Assembly: GCA_022653675.1 (NCBI GenBank)
Contig: JALCST010000002.1
Location: 62,001 to 126,000, forward strand
Direction of reading: 5' to 3'
DNA: 64,000 nt
From: Bacteroidales bacterium
GTDB lineage: Bacteria > Bacteroidota > Bacteroidia > Bacteroidales > UBA932
Below the pieces are notes generated by a model. That model saw only the letters and a list, made by a program, of their open reading frames with translations. It made no database searches and was not told where the DNA came from. Shown here in pieces: positions 18,436 through 28,714 of the stretch. Position 1 is the first letter of the stretch; the number at the start of each line of letters is the position of its first letter. The translations under genes and the position numbers were made by a program.

Positions 18436-19503
18436 ATGAAAAAAGCCCTTTTAGCCGCCTGTGCGGTCTTGCTGCTATGCAGCTGCTCCAACAACCCCGT
18501 TTATACAATCAACGCCAATGTCAAAGGCATCCAGGGAGAAGCTTATCTATATAATGACCGCGATGATATAGCCGACTCATGCGCTGTCACAGACGGCGCC
18601 TTCACTTTTACCGGAAAAGTCGGAAATCCCGATTTCCATACCATAGCAATAAAAAACGAAGGCCGTACTGTTTGGGCGACTAGAATCATAATCGAAGAAG
18701 GAACTATTACGGTCGAAGGCGATACAAGCGATCGCTTTTTTCCCGCAAAGGTCAGCGGGACACCCGAAAACGAAGCTTTTTCAACTTACGAAAAAGAATC
18801 CGGGAAATTCATAGAAGCCTATTATTCAAAAGACGCTACAGGTACACAGAGGGATTCCGTCGAGAAAGCCTACACCGCCTATTCTGACAGCTTATCCAAA
18901 GCCAACTGCGGCAAGAACCTTCTCGGACTTTACCTGCTTTCTAACGACAGCTACGAAATGGATCCACAGGCACTCCTCGATTCGTTGGAAACCTACCCTG
19001 CTGAGATACAAAAAAACAGAACCGCCACCAAACTGAAGGAAGAAGGGGAAAAGAAACTCGCAGTCTCCGTCGGAAAGAAATTCAAGGAGATCGACCTAAA
19101 TGATACGACCGGTACCGCAGTATCCCTGTCTTCGGTAATCGCCGGCAACAAATATACCCTGATAGATTTTTGGGCTTCATGGTGCCACCCTTGCATGGGT
19201 GAAGTCCCTACACTCGCAGCAGACTATGCCGCATATGGCGGAAAAGGATTCGGCATATACGGAATTTCCCTCGACAAGGATACGGCCGCATGGAAAAATT
19301 GCCTTGTCAGGAACAACATGACTTGGACCAATGTTTCCGATGTCAAGGGCTGGGATTGCGCAGCCGCAAAGGATTATGCTGTGAATTCCATCCCTAGCAA
19401 TTTCCTCGTAAACGTCGAGGGCAAGATAATAGCCACCAACCTTCGCGGCGAAGACCTGACCAACAAACTCGAGGAACTGTTCACCCAGGCACCCGAAAAA
19501 TAA
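18436..19503 (+). CDS. TlpA/AhpC-TSA thioredoxin-like lipoprotein with DUF4369-like N-domain
   Basis: Lipobox LLCSCSN; LIDFWASWCHPCMGEVPTL active site. Confidence 0.88.
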   Translation: MKKALLAACAVLLLCSCSNNPVYTINANVKGIQGEAYLYNDRDDIADSCAVTDGAFTFTGKVGNPDFHTIAIKNEGRTVWATRIIIEEGTITVEGDTSDRFFPAKVSGTPENEAFSTYEKESGKFIEAYYSKDATGTQRDSVEKAYTAYSDSLSKANCGKNLLGLYLLSNDSYEMDPQALLDSLETYPAEIQKNRTATKLKEEGEKKLAVSVGKKFKEIDLNDTTGTAVSLSSVIAGNKYTLIDFWASWCHPCMGEVPTLAADYAAYGGKGFGIYGISLDKDTAAWKNCLVRNNMTWTNVSDVKGWDCAAAKDYAVNSIPSNFLVNVEGKIIATNLRGEDLTNKLEELFTQAPEK

Positions 19504-19540
19504 ATTACCAAAGAGAGAAAATTATTAGCATAACATTAAT

Positions 19541-19590
19541 GAAAAAATAAGGGATATTTCTCTGAACGAGTTATATCCCTTTATTTTTAT
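19541..19590 (+). terminator. Candidate intrinsic terminator
   Basis: AAATAAGGGATAT...ATATCCCTTTATTTTTAT stem-loop with T-rich tail. Confidence 0.5.
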
Positions 19591-19703
19591 ATTTCTTTTC
19601 CATTTTGTTTTTGAGTATTCCGATAGACAAAAAAACATATATCACTAATAATAAACATTTTACTGATGTCTTCTTTTACTCTTTGTAAATTTTGTTTTTT
19701 TTT

Positions 19704-21270
19704 CTACCAATTATGTTCTCGTAAATCATACTTCCGATACGCACGCCCCCCAGAATAAATAATTTCTTTTTTACCAACCATATCATATAACATCTTTCTT
19801 AGTTCCTTATATTCAACATCTGGCAATCTAGTAGCAATTTCTGAAATACGACTATTGGGATGAAATCTTAAGTCTTCTATAATTAAAGCTTTGAGTCTAT
19901 ACGGTTCAATAGTTTTTAAACTCGTTTTAAGATTAGCTTTTGAATTACTAATTATTTTTGGATTAACAAAGAATGAAGACCCTTTTCCTACACCTCTTTC
20001 CCCAATAATCCCCTTTTTAAGTAATTCTGACGTATATGAGTTTAAACGAACTTCTTCCGGCAACTGTAAAATGGAGGATAATTTTGTAGACAACACTTTT
20101 CCGTATTGAGCAATAATGCCTAAAGCAATATATCATTTTTGTGAAAGTTGATAATTTTGCAATGCGTAATCAAGTACAGGCAATATGTTTTCATTAACAA
20201 TTTTTGATTTTTGAATAACTCGCGTTTCACTAAAAGATGATTCAATTATTGGTAGAGTCTTAGCTTCCATGGCATTACTCTCATAAATTAAATCATAACC
20301 AGACCCTTCCCCTTCCATAAGTTTAAGATCACTCATTATATTGATCATCTGAGGATTCCTACGCTGTTGCTGATGCAATATATTGTCTTTTGTAATTCCC
20401 ATTGGGAGACCTCCTGGATTTGTTATTTCCAGCCTATCCGGATATACACATACCATTATATCTCTGGAAATGGTAAAACTCTTATGAGCAAAAGCATTAA
20501 CGAATAATTCTCTAACGACTTGGGGATTGTATTTGCGTATATGTTTTCGAAATAACCCATCTGGAAATTCATATGAATATGTAAGTTCGGTCGCTTCTTT
20601 TTCAAGTGCCAATAAAAGTTCCTTAGGATTCAAGGTATTATCATGCCATTCTTCTTTTCTTATCTTATTTTCGAATTTATCATAAACAATATATTGAACG
20701 GTAATGGGATAAGATATCCTGCTTCGTTGCTTTGCATTACCAACCCACAATAATCCTATATTAGTCATAAATCCTCTATCGACGAGATTATAGTGCTCCA
20801 ATATTTCCATGCTCGATCAGAATCACGTATCTCAGATGCGAATTTCACTATGTTTTCATGAGGAACTTCATCAACCTGCACTTTTGATAAAAGCATTTCC
20901 CATTGATATGCTCCTTTTTCAACAGACAATCGTTGAATATCTTCATTCCTTACTGGCTCACATTTATCTGCAACTCTTATTATGTATTAAAACACTTACT
21001 GCGAAGACGAGATAAAGTGTCGTTAAGTTCCTTTATTGAAATAGTCTGCCCTTCTATTGGCTTCTTAGATTTATAGTCATATCCAACGTAAATAACCCCT
21101 CCCTGAGCATTAGCAAAGGCTACACAAGTGACAGCCAACTCATTAAATCCTTTATCTCCTGTTCTTATCTTTTGCAGACTTTTATATTCAATCTTTTGCA
21201 TTTCTGTATCCATATTGACAACAAAAATTAATATTGTTACTAATATAGTATATATCAAATATAAAAACAA
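19704..21270 (-). pseudogene. Decayed AlbA_2/AAA_4 (Schlafen-like) putative transcriptional regulator / RecG-like protein
   Basis: Three minus-strand ORFs give one protein: N-domain (EYKSLQKIRTGDKGFNELAVTCVAFANAQGGVIYVGYD), middle (NPQVVRELFVNAFAHK...NPGGLP) and C-terminal wHTH. They are separated by two frameshifts and one in-frame TGA (20133-20135). Confidence 0.82.
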
Positions 21271-21282
21271 TACATATCAAAA

Positions 21283-21315
21283 AACGAGGGGGTTACTAAT
21301 TGTAACCCCCTCGTT
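21283..21315 (-). terminator. Rho-independent terminator after tRNA-Ser
   Basis: Perfect 14-bp stem AACGAGGGGGTTAC/GTAACCCCCTCGTT; T-run on the minus strand. Confidence 0.85.
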
Positions 21316-21320
21316 ATAAG

Positions 21321-21409
21321 CGGAGAGACAGGGGTTCGAACCCTGGAAACCACTTACGCGGTTTAACGGTTTTCGAGACCGCCCCGTTCGACCACTCCGG
21401 CATCTCTCC
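21321..21409 (-). tRNA. tRNA-Ser (CGA)
   Basis: Minus strand GGAGAGATGCCGGAGTGGTCGAACGGGGCGGTCTCGAAAACCG...GGGTTCGAACCCTGTCTCTCCG. Confidence 0.95.
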
Positions 21410-21511
21410 AAAAGCGTGCGCAAAGTTAACATTTTTGGTCGAAAATCTTAATTTTGTAAAGTCACCGGTGAAAAATCTTTCGGGACACGGAAGACGGATG
21501 CGGTATATTCC

Positions 21512-22057
21512 CTATGCGACCGCAGTGGCAATCTTGTCGAGCAGATCCTCGGCTTCGTCGCAAACTATGAAACCATTCCGTTCCGGATTGCGCATCAGTC
21601 CTTCCGACTTCATGGTGGAAATTTGCCTTAAAAGAGGATCGTAAAAGCCTTTTATGTTGAAAAGCGCAATAGGCTTGTTCTGTCTGCCGGTCTGGTTCAA
21701 CGCCGCCATCTCGAACAATTCGTCCATGGTGCCGTAACCGCCTGGCAGGACGATGAACGCGTCGGAAACTTCTTTCATGCGCATTTTCCGCATCGAAAGG
21801 GTTTCCACTATCTCCATCTTATTAAAACCCCTGTTCCCAAGCCCGCGTTCGTAAATATCCCTGACTATGATGCCCATGGCTATGCCGCCGTTTTCCAGCA
21901 CGCCTTCAGCCACTGCGTCCATCAGACCGAGTTTGGTTCCACCGTTCACAAGGATCATATTCTTGAGAGCCATAGATTTGCCCAAATCGTACGCACTCCG
22001 CATGTAAATCGGGTCGTTACCCTTGCTGGATGCACAAAATACCGCTACGCTTAACAT
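21512..22057 (-). CDS. LOG/TIGR00730-family Rossmann-fold protein (cytokinin riboside monophosphate phosphoribohydrolase-like)
   Basis: VNGGTKLGLMDAVA, VLPGGYGTMDELFE (PGGxGTxxE motif); start trimmed to MLSVAVFCASS. Confidence 0.9.
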   Translation of the reverse strand: MLSVAVFCASSKGNDPIYMRSAYDLGKSMALKNMILVNGGTKLGLMDAVAEGVLENGGIAMGIIVRDIYERGLGNRGFNKMEIVETLSMRKMRMKEVSDAFIVLPGGYGTMDELFEMAALNQTGRQNKPIALFNIKGFYDPLLRQISTMKSEGLMRNPERNGFIVCDEAEDLLDKIATAVA

Positions 22058-22072
22058 TGAATAATATTTTAA

Positions 22073-22098
22073 CGCTGCAAAATTATAAATTTGCAGCG
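22073..22098. promoter_or_regulatory. Palindromic divergent -7 boxes (TAATTTTG minus / TAAATTTG plus)
   Basis: CGCTGCAAAATTATAAATTTGCAGCG. Confidence 0.5.
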
Positions 22099-22108
22099 AA
22101 TTCAGATT

Positions 22109-23035
22109 ATGGACAATCTTACAAACTATCATAGCCATTGCGATTTTTGCGATGGCAAAGCTCCCATGGAGGATTTCTTCAGGGAAGCCGTGGAGGAACA
22201 CTTCACAGCATTCGGGATTACTTCTCATTCACCGGTTCCCATCAAATCCACATCGAATATGAAGCGGGAAAACATGAATGCTTACCTAACCGAATTCGGT
22301 CGCATAAAGAAAGAATACGGCAACCGCCTTGAATGTTTCTCAGGATTGGAAATCGACTACCTCAGCCGGTTTTTCGGCCCTTCCACCTCATATTTTCAGG
22401 AACTGCCGCTGGATTTCCGGATCGGATCGATCCACTTTTTGCCAGACCATACCGGGCATATACGCGACATAGACCTGAAGCCCGACGAATTCGCCGCGAC
22501 CGTGAAGGAATATTTCAACGGCGACGCGGAAGGGATCGTTAAACTTTATGCTGACCAGGTAATTTCGATGGTCGATGCAGGCGGAATCGATTTCGTCGGC
22601 CATTGCGACAAGATCTCATACAGCGCATCGTTCATGATACCGGGACTTTTCGACACAGGCTGGTTCAATGATCTTATGGAAAATTTCTTCGGGGAGATTG
22701 CAAAAAGCGGTATAATGCTGGAGGTAAACACGAAGCACTTTTCGGGATGGGGAACGTTCTTTCCTAACGAACGATGGTTTCCCCTGATGAAAAGCCTTGG
22801 CATCAAGATCGTGGTCAACAGCGACGCACATGAACCAGGACTTATCAATTCCGGCCGGCCGGAAGCAATCGAAGCATTGAAGAAAGCCGGTTACGACACG
22901 GTAATGGAACTCCACCGGAACCGGAAGCAGGGGCGACAAAAAAGCCCGGGAACGACCGTTCCTGAGCTTCAGAGCGGAAAAGGGGATTCGGACCCCCGAC
23001 CTCAACCTTGGCAAGGTTGCGCTCTAACCAACTGA
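22109..23035 (+). CDS. PHP-domain histidinol-phosphatase; 3' end runs through an antisense tRNA
   Basis: NYHSHCDFCDGKAPMEDFFREAVEEHFTAFGITSHSP; VNSDAHEP motif. Confidence 0.85.
   Translation: MDNLTNYHSHCDFCDGKAPMEDFFREAVEEHFTAFGITSHSPVPIKSTSNMKRENMNAYLTEFGRIKKEYGNRLECFSGLEIDYLSRFFGPSTSYFQELPLDFRIGSIHFLPDHTGHIRDIDLKPDEFAATVKEYFNGDAEGIVKLYADQVISMVDAGGIDFVGHCDKISYSASFMIPGLFDTGWFNDLMENFFGEIAKSGIMLEVNTKHFSGWGTFFPNERWFPLMKSLGIKIVVNSDAHEPGLINSGRPEAIEALKKAGYDTVMELHRNRKQGRQKSPGTTVPELQSGKGDSDPRPQPWQGCALTN
22938..22970 (-). terminator. Terminator of tRNA-Gly, embedded in PHP CDS tail
   Basis: Minus strand GCTCAGGAACGGTCGTTCCCGGGCTTTTTT. Confidence 0.7.
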
Positions 23036-23046
23036 GCTATTTCCGC
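22973..23046 (-). tRNA. tRNA-Gly (GCC)
   Basis: Minus strand GCGGAAATAGCTCAGTTGGTTAGAGCGCAACCTTGCCAAGGTTGAGGTCGGGGGTCCGAATCCCCTTTTCCGCT. Confidence 0.95.
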
Positions 23047-23131
23047 GAATTGCGACTTTCCCTCAAAACTTTCGGGAAGGCAAATGTAGAAACATTTTTT
23101 CTTCCTGCAAAAAAATATGGCCCTAAAAACC

Positions 23132-24016
23132 TCAGTGTCTCCTGTCGGCGCTTATGTAGCGATCCTTCCCGTTGATATCGCGAATAAGATTCACATTGTG
23201 ATAGCCGAACGATTTCGCGAGCTGCGCACATTTTTCACCGAAACGTTCGTTTATTTCGCAGACGACTTTCCCTGCGGGTTCGAGAAGGATGTCGGCCCAA
23301 TGGAAAAGTCCCCGATAAAATCCGAGCGGATCGGAATCGGGCACGAACAATGCCATTTCGGGTTCATGGTCAAGTACGTTACGCCTCATCTGCGCCTTTT
23401 CGCTTTCGCAAACGTAAGGCGGATTACATACGATGACATCCATTCTGGGCAGTCCGGCCGGCGGATCATCCATAAGGTCAGCAAGCAGAAATACCGGACG
23501 CGGACCTTTGAAAGGCACCTTTTGCCTGCACGCCACATTCAATGCCTCACCCGATACGTCGAATCCGTACACCTGTACTTCAGGAATCGCAGCAGCTACG
23601 GACCATGCTATGCAACCGGATCCCGTGCAAGCATCGAGAACATTGCGAATATCACAGCAATCCCCGCAGGAATCTCCTTCGGAAACGGTTTCTACAGTCA
23701 TTTTCACCAGTTCCTCCGTTTCCGGGCGCGGGATCAATACGGAAGGATCCACCCTGAACCGATGATTGCAAAAAGATTCGTACCCCAAAACATATTGGAG
23801 CGGCATACCTGACAAGAGTTTTTCCCCGTCACGGTCCAACTCCTCGATCTGAGGTCCGGTCAATTCCTTATTCTGTTCGGAATAAAACTGATAATCCTTC
23901 AGTTCCAGTACGTCTACGGCCAACCTGCGCACTATGGATTCGGCTTCAGGGCCTTCATAAATCCCTCCGACCTGCAATCCTTCAATCAGACCTTTCGAAT
24001 AATCCCTTAATTTCAT
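23132..24016 (-). CDS. prmC: Peptide chain release factor N5-glutamine methyltransferase
   Basis: DACTGSGCIAWSVA, DVIVCNPPYV (NPPY motif). Confidence 0.93.
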   Translation of the reverse strand: MKLRDYSKGLIEGLQVGGIYEGPEAESIVRRLAVDVLELKDYQFYSEQNKELTGPQIEELDRDGEKLLSGMPLQYVLGYESFCNHRFRVDPSVLIPRPETEELVKMTVETVSEGDSCGDCCDIRNVLDACTGSGCIAWSVAAAIPEVQVYGFDVSGEALNVACRQKVPFKGPRPVFLLADLMDDPPAGLPRMDVIVCNPPYVCESEKAQMRRNVLDHEPEMALFVPDSDPLGFYRGLFHWADILLEPAGKVVCEINERFGEKCAQLAKSFGYHNVNLIRDINGKDRYISADRRH

Positions 24017-24678
24017 AATTTATTCAGATCTTCCGGCACAGTGATCTTTATGTTTCCCCTCAGGCCGGAGCACAGGGTCAATCGATAGCCGCGCGATTCC
24101 ACTACGGATGCATCATCCGTGAACGAAGGCGAATAAGGCTGGTCATACGAATCGAGCAGGACTTCCGAGTGAAAGATCTGCGGAGTCTGGACAAGCACGA
24201 AACGACCACGGTCCACAGTATGGGACCCATCTCCGTCCTCATCGAGTTCGCGTAACGTATCGGTGACTTTCAGAACCGGAACGACCCCAAGCACTTTTTC
24301 CGACTGTGCAAGCTGTACCATACTCCTGACAAAAGGATAATTGACATACGGTCTTACCCCGTCGTGGACTGCCACCAATGCCCCCGGTCTTACATATTCC
24401 AGAGCTTTCTTCACGGAATGGAAACGCGTAATTCCCCCCGAAGGGCAGATGTAAGGAAAATTCATGAAGTCGTTCCCTTCACAATATTTCCTCCACCTCT
24501 CCTTGCTTTCCTCCGGTAAAACCACGATCAACTGCCTGTCGGGGAAATCCAGGAAAGGTTCTATGGCCAAACGCAGGATAGGTTTTCCACCTATCTCAAG
24601 AAATTGCTTCGGTATGGCGGACTTCATTCTGGTCCCCCATCCACCGGCTACTATGATGACATATAGTTTCCTATCCAT
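24013..24678 (-). CDS. ispD: 2-C-methyl-D-erythritol 4-phosphate cytidylyltransferase
   Basis: VIIVAGGWGTRMKSAIPKQFLEIGGKPI, VAVHDGVRPYV, QTPQIF. Confidence 0.93.
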   Translation of the reverse strand: MDRKLYVIIVAGGWGTRMKSAIPKQFLEIGGKPILRLAIEPFLDFPDRQLIVVLPEESKERWRKYCEGNDFMNFPYICPSGGITRFHSVKKALEYVRPGALVAVHDGVRPYVNYPFVRSMVQLAQSEKVLGVVPVLKVTDTLRELDEDGDGSHTVDRGRFVLVQTPQIFHSEVLLDSYDQPYSPSFTDDASVVESRGYRLTLCSGLRGNIKITVPEDLNKL

Positions 24679-24778
24679 TAAATGATTATAAAATGTGCTT
24701 CTATTGTCCCTCAAAAATACCTCATTTCTTCCAAATAATTTGTATTTTTACACGATTTTAAATGGATATTCTGATAAA

Positions 24779-26329
24779 ATGACTGACACAAAATACACGC
24801 GAAAAATAAACACCGCACTGATTTCCGTCTTCGACAAGGAAGGCATCGACGAAATAGCCTCCATCCTCTCAACTAACGGAGTAAAAATACTCTCAACTGG
24901 AGGGACATACGGCTATCTTGTCGAAAAGGGATTCGAATGCGAAAAAGTGGAGGATATCACCTCCTACCCTTCAATCCTAGGAGGGAGGGTCAAGACCTTG
25001 CATCCGAAAATATTCGGGGGCATACTTGCCCGTCGTGACAACCAGAAGGATGAAGACGAAAGGAAGGAATATGGGATCCCCTGCATCGACCTGGTAATCG
25101 TAGACCTGTATCCTTTCGAGGCCACCGTCGCAAGCGGCGCTCCGGAACAGGACATCATAGAAAAGATAGATATCGGCGGGATTTCCCTCATAAGGGCGGC
25201 GGCCAAAAACTACAGGGATGTGCTGACTGTTTCCGGCAAGGAGCAATATGCTGCAGTAAAGGAACTTTTAAAGGCCGGGCAATGTGAAACTTCCCTTGAG
25301 GAAAGACGCCGCTACGCAGCGGAAGCATTCCTGAAGAGTTCACATTACGACACCGAGATATTCTCGTGGTTCAACGGAAGCTACGACATCCCGAGCTTCA
25401 GCAAGAGCATAGTCATGCATTCCCCTCTGCGTTACGGCGAGAACCCTCACCAGAAGGCCCTGTTCTTCGGCGATCCTGCCTCGCTGCCGAAACAACTCCA
25501 CGGAAAGGAGATTTCCTACAACAACATGGTGGACATCGAAGCCGCCCTCGAACTTATATCCGATTTCGATAATGACGGCGGCAAGAACGTCACCGTTGGC
25601 GTCATAAAACACAACAACGCCTGTGGATGCGCCACTCGCGGCAATCTAGTGGATGCTTGGAAAGATGCCCTTTCCGGCGACCCGGTTTCCGCCTATGGAA
25701 GCATAATCGTGACAAACACGAAAATTACCGCCGAAGCGGCCGAGGAAATCGGGAAAATTTTCTTCGAAGTCATCATTGCCAAAGGATACGATGACGAGGC
25801 ACTTGAGCTCCTCGAGCATAAGAAGAACAGGATCATACTCATGGACAATGGAACCAAATTGTCCTGCAAGAAGTTCCGCAGCATGTTCGAAGGGGTTCTC
25901 GTACAGGATAGGGATACCTGTGTGGAAACTCCAGGCGACCTCAGGCCGGTCACCGTTACGAAGCCGACCGAAGCGCAGATAGCCGACATGCTGTTTGCGA
26001 ACAAAATAGTCAAACATTCCAAAAGCAATGCGATAACGCTGGCCAAGAACGGGATGCTTCTCGCAAGCGGGATCGGACAGACTTCGCGCGTTGATGCCCT
26101 GAAGCAGGCCATCGAAAAGGCCCGCAGTTTCGGACAGGACCTCGAAGGTGCAGTGATGGCATCTGATGCATTTTTTCCGTTCAGCGACTGTGTGGAAGTA
26201 GCCGACAAGGCCGGCATCAAGGCCGTGATCCAGCCGGGAGGCTCGATACGCGACCAGGAAAGCATAGACTACTGCAACACCCACGGCATGGCGATGGTGA
26301 TGACGGGCAAACGTCATTTCAAACATTAG
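24779..26329 (+). CDS. purH: Bifunctional AICAR formyltransferase/IMP cyclohydrolase
   Basis: ALISVFDKEGIDEIA, GGRVKTLHPKIFGGIL, LRYGENPHQKALF, SDAFFPFSDCVEVADKAGIKAVIQPGGSIRDQ. Confidence 0.97.
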   Translation: MTDTKYTRKINTALISVFDKEGIDEIASILSTNGVKILSTGGTYGYLVEKGFECEKVEDITSYPSILGGRVKTLHPKIFGGILARRDNQKDEDERKEYGIPCIDLVIVDLYPFEATVASGAPEQDIIEKIDIGGISLIRAAAKNYRDVLTVSGKEQYAAVKELLKAGQCETSLEERRRYAAEAFLKSSHYDTEIFSWFNGSYDIPSFSKSIVMHSPLRYGENPHQKALFFGDPASLPKQLHGKEISYNNMVDIEAALELISDFDNDGGKNVTVGVIKHNNACGCATRGNLVDAWKDALSGDPVSAYGSIIVTNTKITAEAAEEIGKIFFEVIIAKGYDDEALELLEHKKNRIILMDNGTKLSCKKFRSMFEGVLVQDRDTCVETPGDLRPVTVTKPTEAQIADMLFANKIVKHSKSNAITLAKNGMLLASGIGQTSRVDALKQAIEKARSFGQDLEGAVMASDAFFPFSDCVEVADKAGIKAVIQPGGSIRDQESIDYCNTHGMAMVMTGKRHFKH

Positions 26330-26357
26330 ACTGAAAGACTAAAACTAATAACCTGAT

Positions 26358-27377
26358 ATGGCATTTTCATTTTTTACTGAAGAACTGGCTATCGACCTCG
26401 GGACTGCGAACACCGTCATTTACATGAATGACAAGATCGTAATCGACGAGCCGTCCATAGTAGCCATAGACAAAAGCTCCGGAAAGCCAATCGCCGTCGG
26501 TATCGCCGCAAAAAGGATGCATGAAAGGACGAACCCGAACATAAGTACCGTCAGGCCGCTGAGAGACGGTGTAATAGCCGACTTCAACGCAGCGGAAATA
26601 ATGATCAGGGAGTTCGTCAAGATGATAAACAACAAGAAGCGACTCTTCAGTCCAAACCTGAAAATGGTCGTATCGATTCCATGTGGTTCTACCGAAGTGG
26701 AAATAAGGGCCGTACGAGATTCTTCCGAACATGCCGGAGGCCGTGACGTATATCTCATTTTCGAGCCTATGGCGGCGGCGCTGGGCATCAACCTCGACGT
26801 ATTGGCACCTAGCGGCAACATGGTGGTGGACATAGGCGGAGGCACTACCGAGATCGCAGTAATATCCCTTGGAGGCATCGTAGCAGACACCAGTATACGT
26901 GTCGCAGGAGATGCCTTCACGGCCGAGATCCAGGAGTACATGCGCCAGCAGCACAACATAAAAATCGGCGAACTTACGGCCGAAGACATCAAGATAAAGA
27001 TAGGAGCGGCCATACCGGAATTGGAAGAGACCCCTGAACCATACATTGTAAAAGGACCTAACCTGATGACCGCACATCCGGTGGAAGCAAGCGTATCCAG
27101 CCCGGAAATCGCACATTGTCTCGACAAATCGCTAGTGAAAATCGAGGGAGCCATTCTCCAGGTACTCGAGAAGACCCCGCCTGAACTTTACGCAGACATC
27201 GTCGACAGAGGCATATTCCTCACAGGGGGCGGAGCGTTGTTGCGCGGTCTGGACGAACGGCTGACAAACAAAATCAACATCCCTTTCCACGTCGCGGAAG
27301 ACCCCCTGAGAGCAGTCGCCCGCGGAACCTGTATAGCACTTAAGAATTGCAGCAATTTCAAATTCCTGATGCGGTAA
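26358..27377 (+). CDS. mreB: Rod shape-determining protein MreB
   Basis: LAIDLGTANTVIYMNDKIVIDEPSIVAID; start of mre operon. Confidence 0.97.
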   Translation: MAFSFFTEELAIDLGTANTVIYMNDKIVIDEPSIVAIDKSSGKPIAVGIAAKRMHERTNPNISTVRPLRDGVIADFNAAEIMIREFVKMINNKKRLFSPNLKMVVSIPCGSTEVEIRAVRDSSEHAGGRDVYLIFEPMAAALGINLDVLAPSGNMVVDIGGGTTEIAVISLGGIVADTSIRVAGDAFTAEIQEYMRQQHNIKIGELTAEDIKIKIGAAIPELEETPEPYIVKGPNLMTAHPVEASVSSPEIAHCLDKSLVKIEGAILQVLEKTPPELYADIVDRGIFLTGGGALLRGLDERLTNKINIPFHVAEDPLRAVARGTCIALKNCSNFKFLMR

Positions 27378-28211
27378 ATGGACAAACGCTCGACGTCTCT
27401 GAAAATTATCGCAGGCGTTGTGTTCATTGTTCTGGAAGTCGTATCAATCGTCCTGATAGTGAACAACAGCATAATCCAGCGCACGCGCATAGTCGGGAAC
27501 CTGCGCGGACTACAGACTTTCTTCTGGAAAAACGGAGAGCACCTAAAATATTATTTCTCGCTGCAGAAGACCAACGATGACCTCGCAGCCGAGAATGCCG
27601 GCCTGAAAAACGAAGTCGAAGGATACAGGGGATACCTGGAATCTTTGGACATCAACAACACCGACACCCTGTTCTCGCCCGACTCGATGAAGGGAGCGGC
27701 CATATATTCATACATGCAAGCCACCGTCATTCTCAACACAGTTAACAAGCAGCATAATTACCTTGTATTGAACAAAGGGGCTAAAGACGGCGTAAAACTC
27801 GACATGGGCGTCATCTCTACGAACGGGATAGTAGGTTTCGTAAGTTCGGTGTCTGAACATTACTCATATGTGACATCTTTCCTGAACACATCGTCTACTG
27901 TCAGTGCAAAAATAAGCAGCAACGACGCATTCGGTCCAATGTCATGGGACGGAAAAGACACTGATCGCGCAACGATAAAGGAAATTCCCGTAAATGCCAC
28001 TCCAGAAAAGGGCGATACAGTTGTAACGAGCGGTTACTCCCTTATGTATCCTCCAGGAATTCCTCTCGGTACGGTAGGGGAATGGAAAATAGTCAACGGG
28101 GAACAGTTGAACGTAACCGTCGACCTGTTCCAGAACTTCAACTCCCTGCACCTGGTGAAAATAGTGACCAACAACCGCAGGAAGGAACTTAAAAAACTCA
28201 TAAAGCGATGA
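27378..28211 (+). CDS. mreC: Rod shape-determining protein MreC
   Basis: TM + coiled coil + beta domain; between mreB and mreD. Confidence 0.92.
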   Translation: MDKRSTSLKIIAGVVFIVLEVVSIVLIVNNSIIQRTRIVGNLRGLQTFFWKNGEHLKYYFSLQKTNDDLAAENAGLKNEVEGYRGYLESLDINNTDTLFSPDSMKGAAIYSYMQATVILNTVNKQHNYLVLNKGAKDGVKLDMGVISTNGIVGFVSSVSEHYSYVTSFLNTSSTVSAKISSNDAFGPMSWDGKDTDRATIKEIPVNATPEKGDTVVTSGYSLMYPPGIPLGTVGEWKIVNGEQLNVTVDLFQNFNSLHLVKIVTNNRRKELKKLIKR

Positions 28212-28714
28212 AACTCCGCAGGATATTATATATTATCCTTATGTTCCTGCTGCAGATAGTCGCGAACGATTACATAAATCTGGGGCCGTATGTCTACGTA
28301 TGCTTCCTCCCCATGATGATACTTCTGGTCCCGGCCGGAAGGAGCAGTATCCAATCGCTGCTCATCGCCTTCGGGCTAGGGATTCTGGTCGACCTGCTTT
28401 CGGACGGGGTGCTCGGGCTGAATGCGGCGGCCGGCGTACTCATGGCAGGCACACTCAATTTCGTATTCAACGTAACGGTCAGCCGGGATAACTATGAAGG
28501 AGACGATTGTCCTAACATGTATGATGTTGGGATAGTGAAATACTTGCGCCTTGCACTTTTGTCCTTCTCCATTTACTTCATCGCTTATGTCTTTCTGGAC
28601 GGAATGGGTTCCCGTCCTTTCCTGTTCGATTTAACCCGTCTAATCGTCACCCTTGCGGTCAATATACCGCTTGCGATATTGATCAATGTGGCATTTTTCA
28701 GGAGGCATCGCTGA
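28208..28714 (+). CDS. mreD: Rod shape-determining protein MreD
   Basis: Multi-TM small protein, synteny. Confidence 0.88.
   Translation: MKLRRILYIILMFLLQIVANDYINLGPYVYVCFLPMMILLVPAGRSSIQSLLIAFGLGILVDLLSDGVLGLNAAAGVLMAGTLNFVFNVTVSRDNYEGDDCPNMYDVGIVKYLRLALLSFSIYFIAYVFLDGMGSRPFLFDLTRLIVTLAVNIPLAILINVAFFRRHR

Noticed and set aside
19704-21270. Two or three independent defence or regulatory genes, or UGA recoding
   Set aside because: The pieces are collinear parts of one family. Two frameshifts as well as the TGA make decay more likely than recoding.
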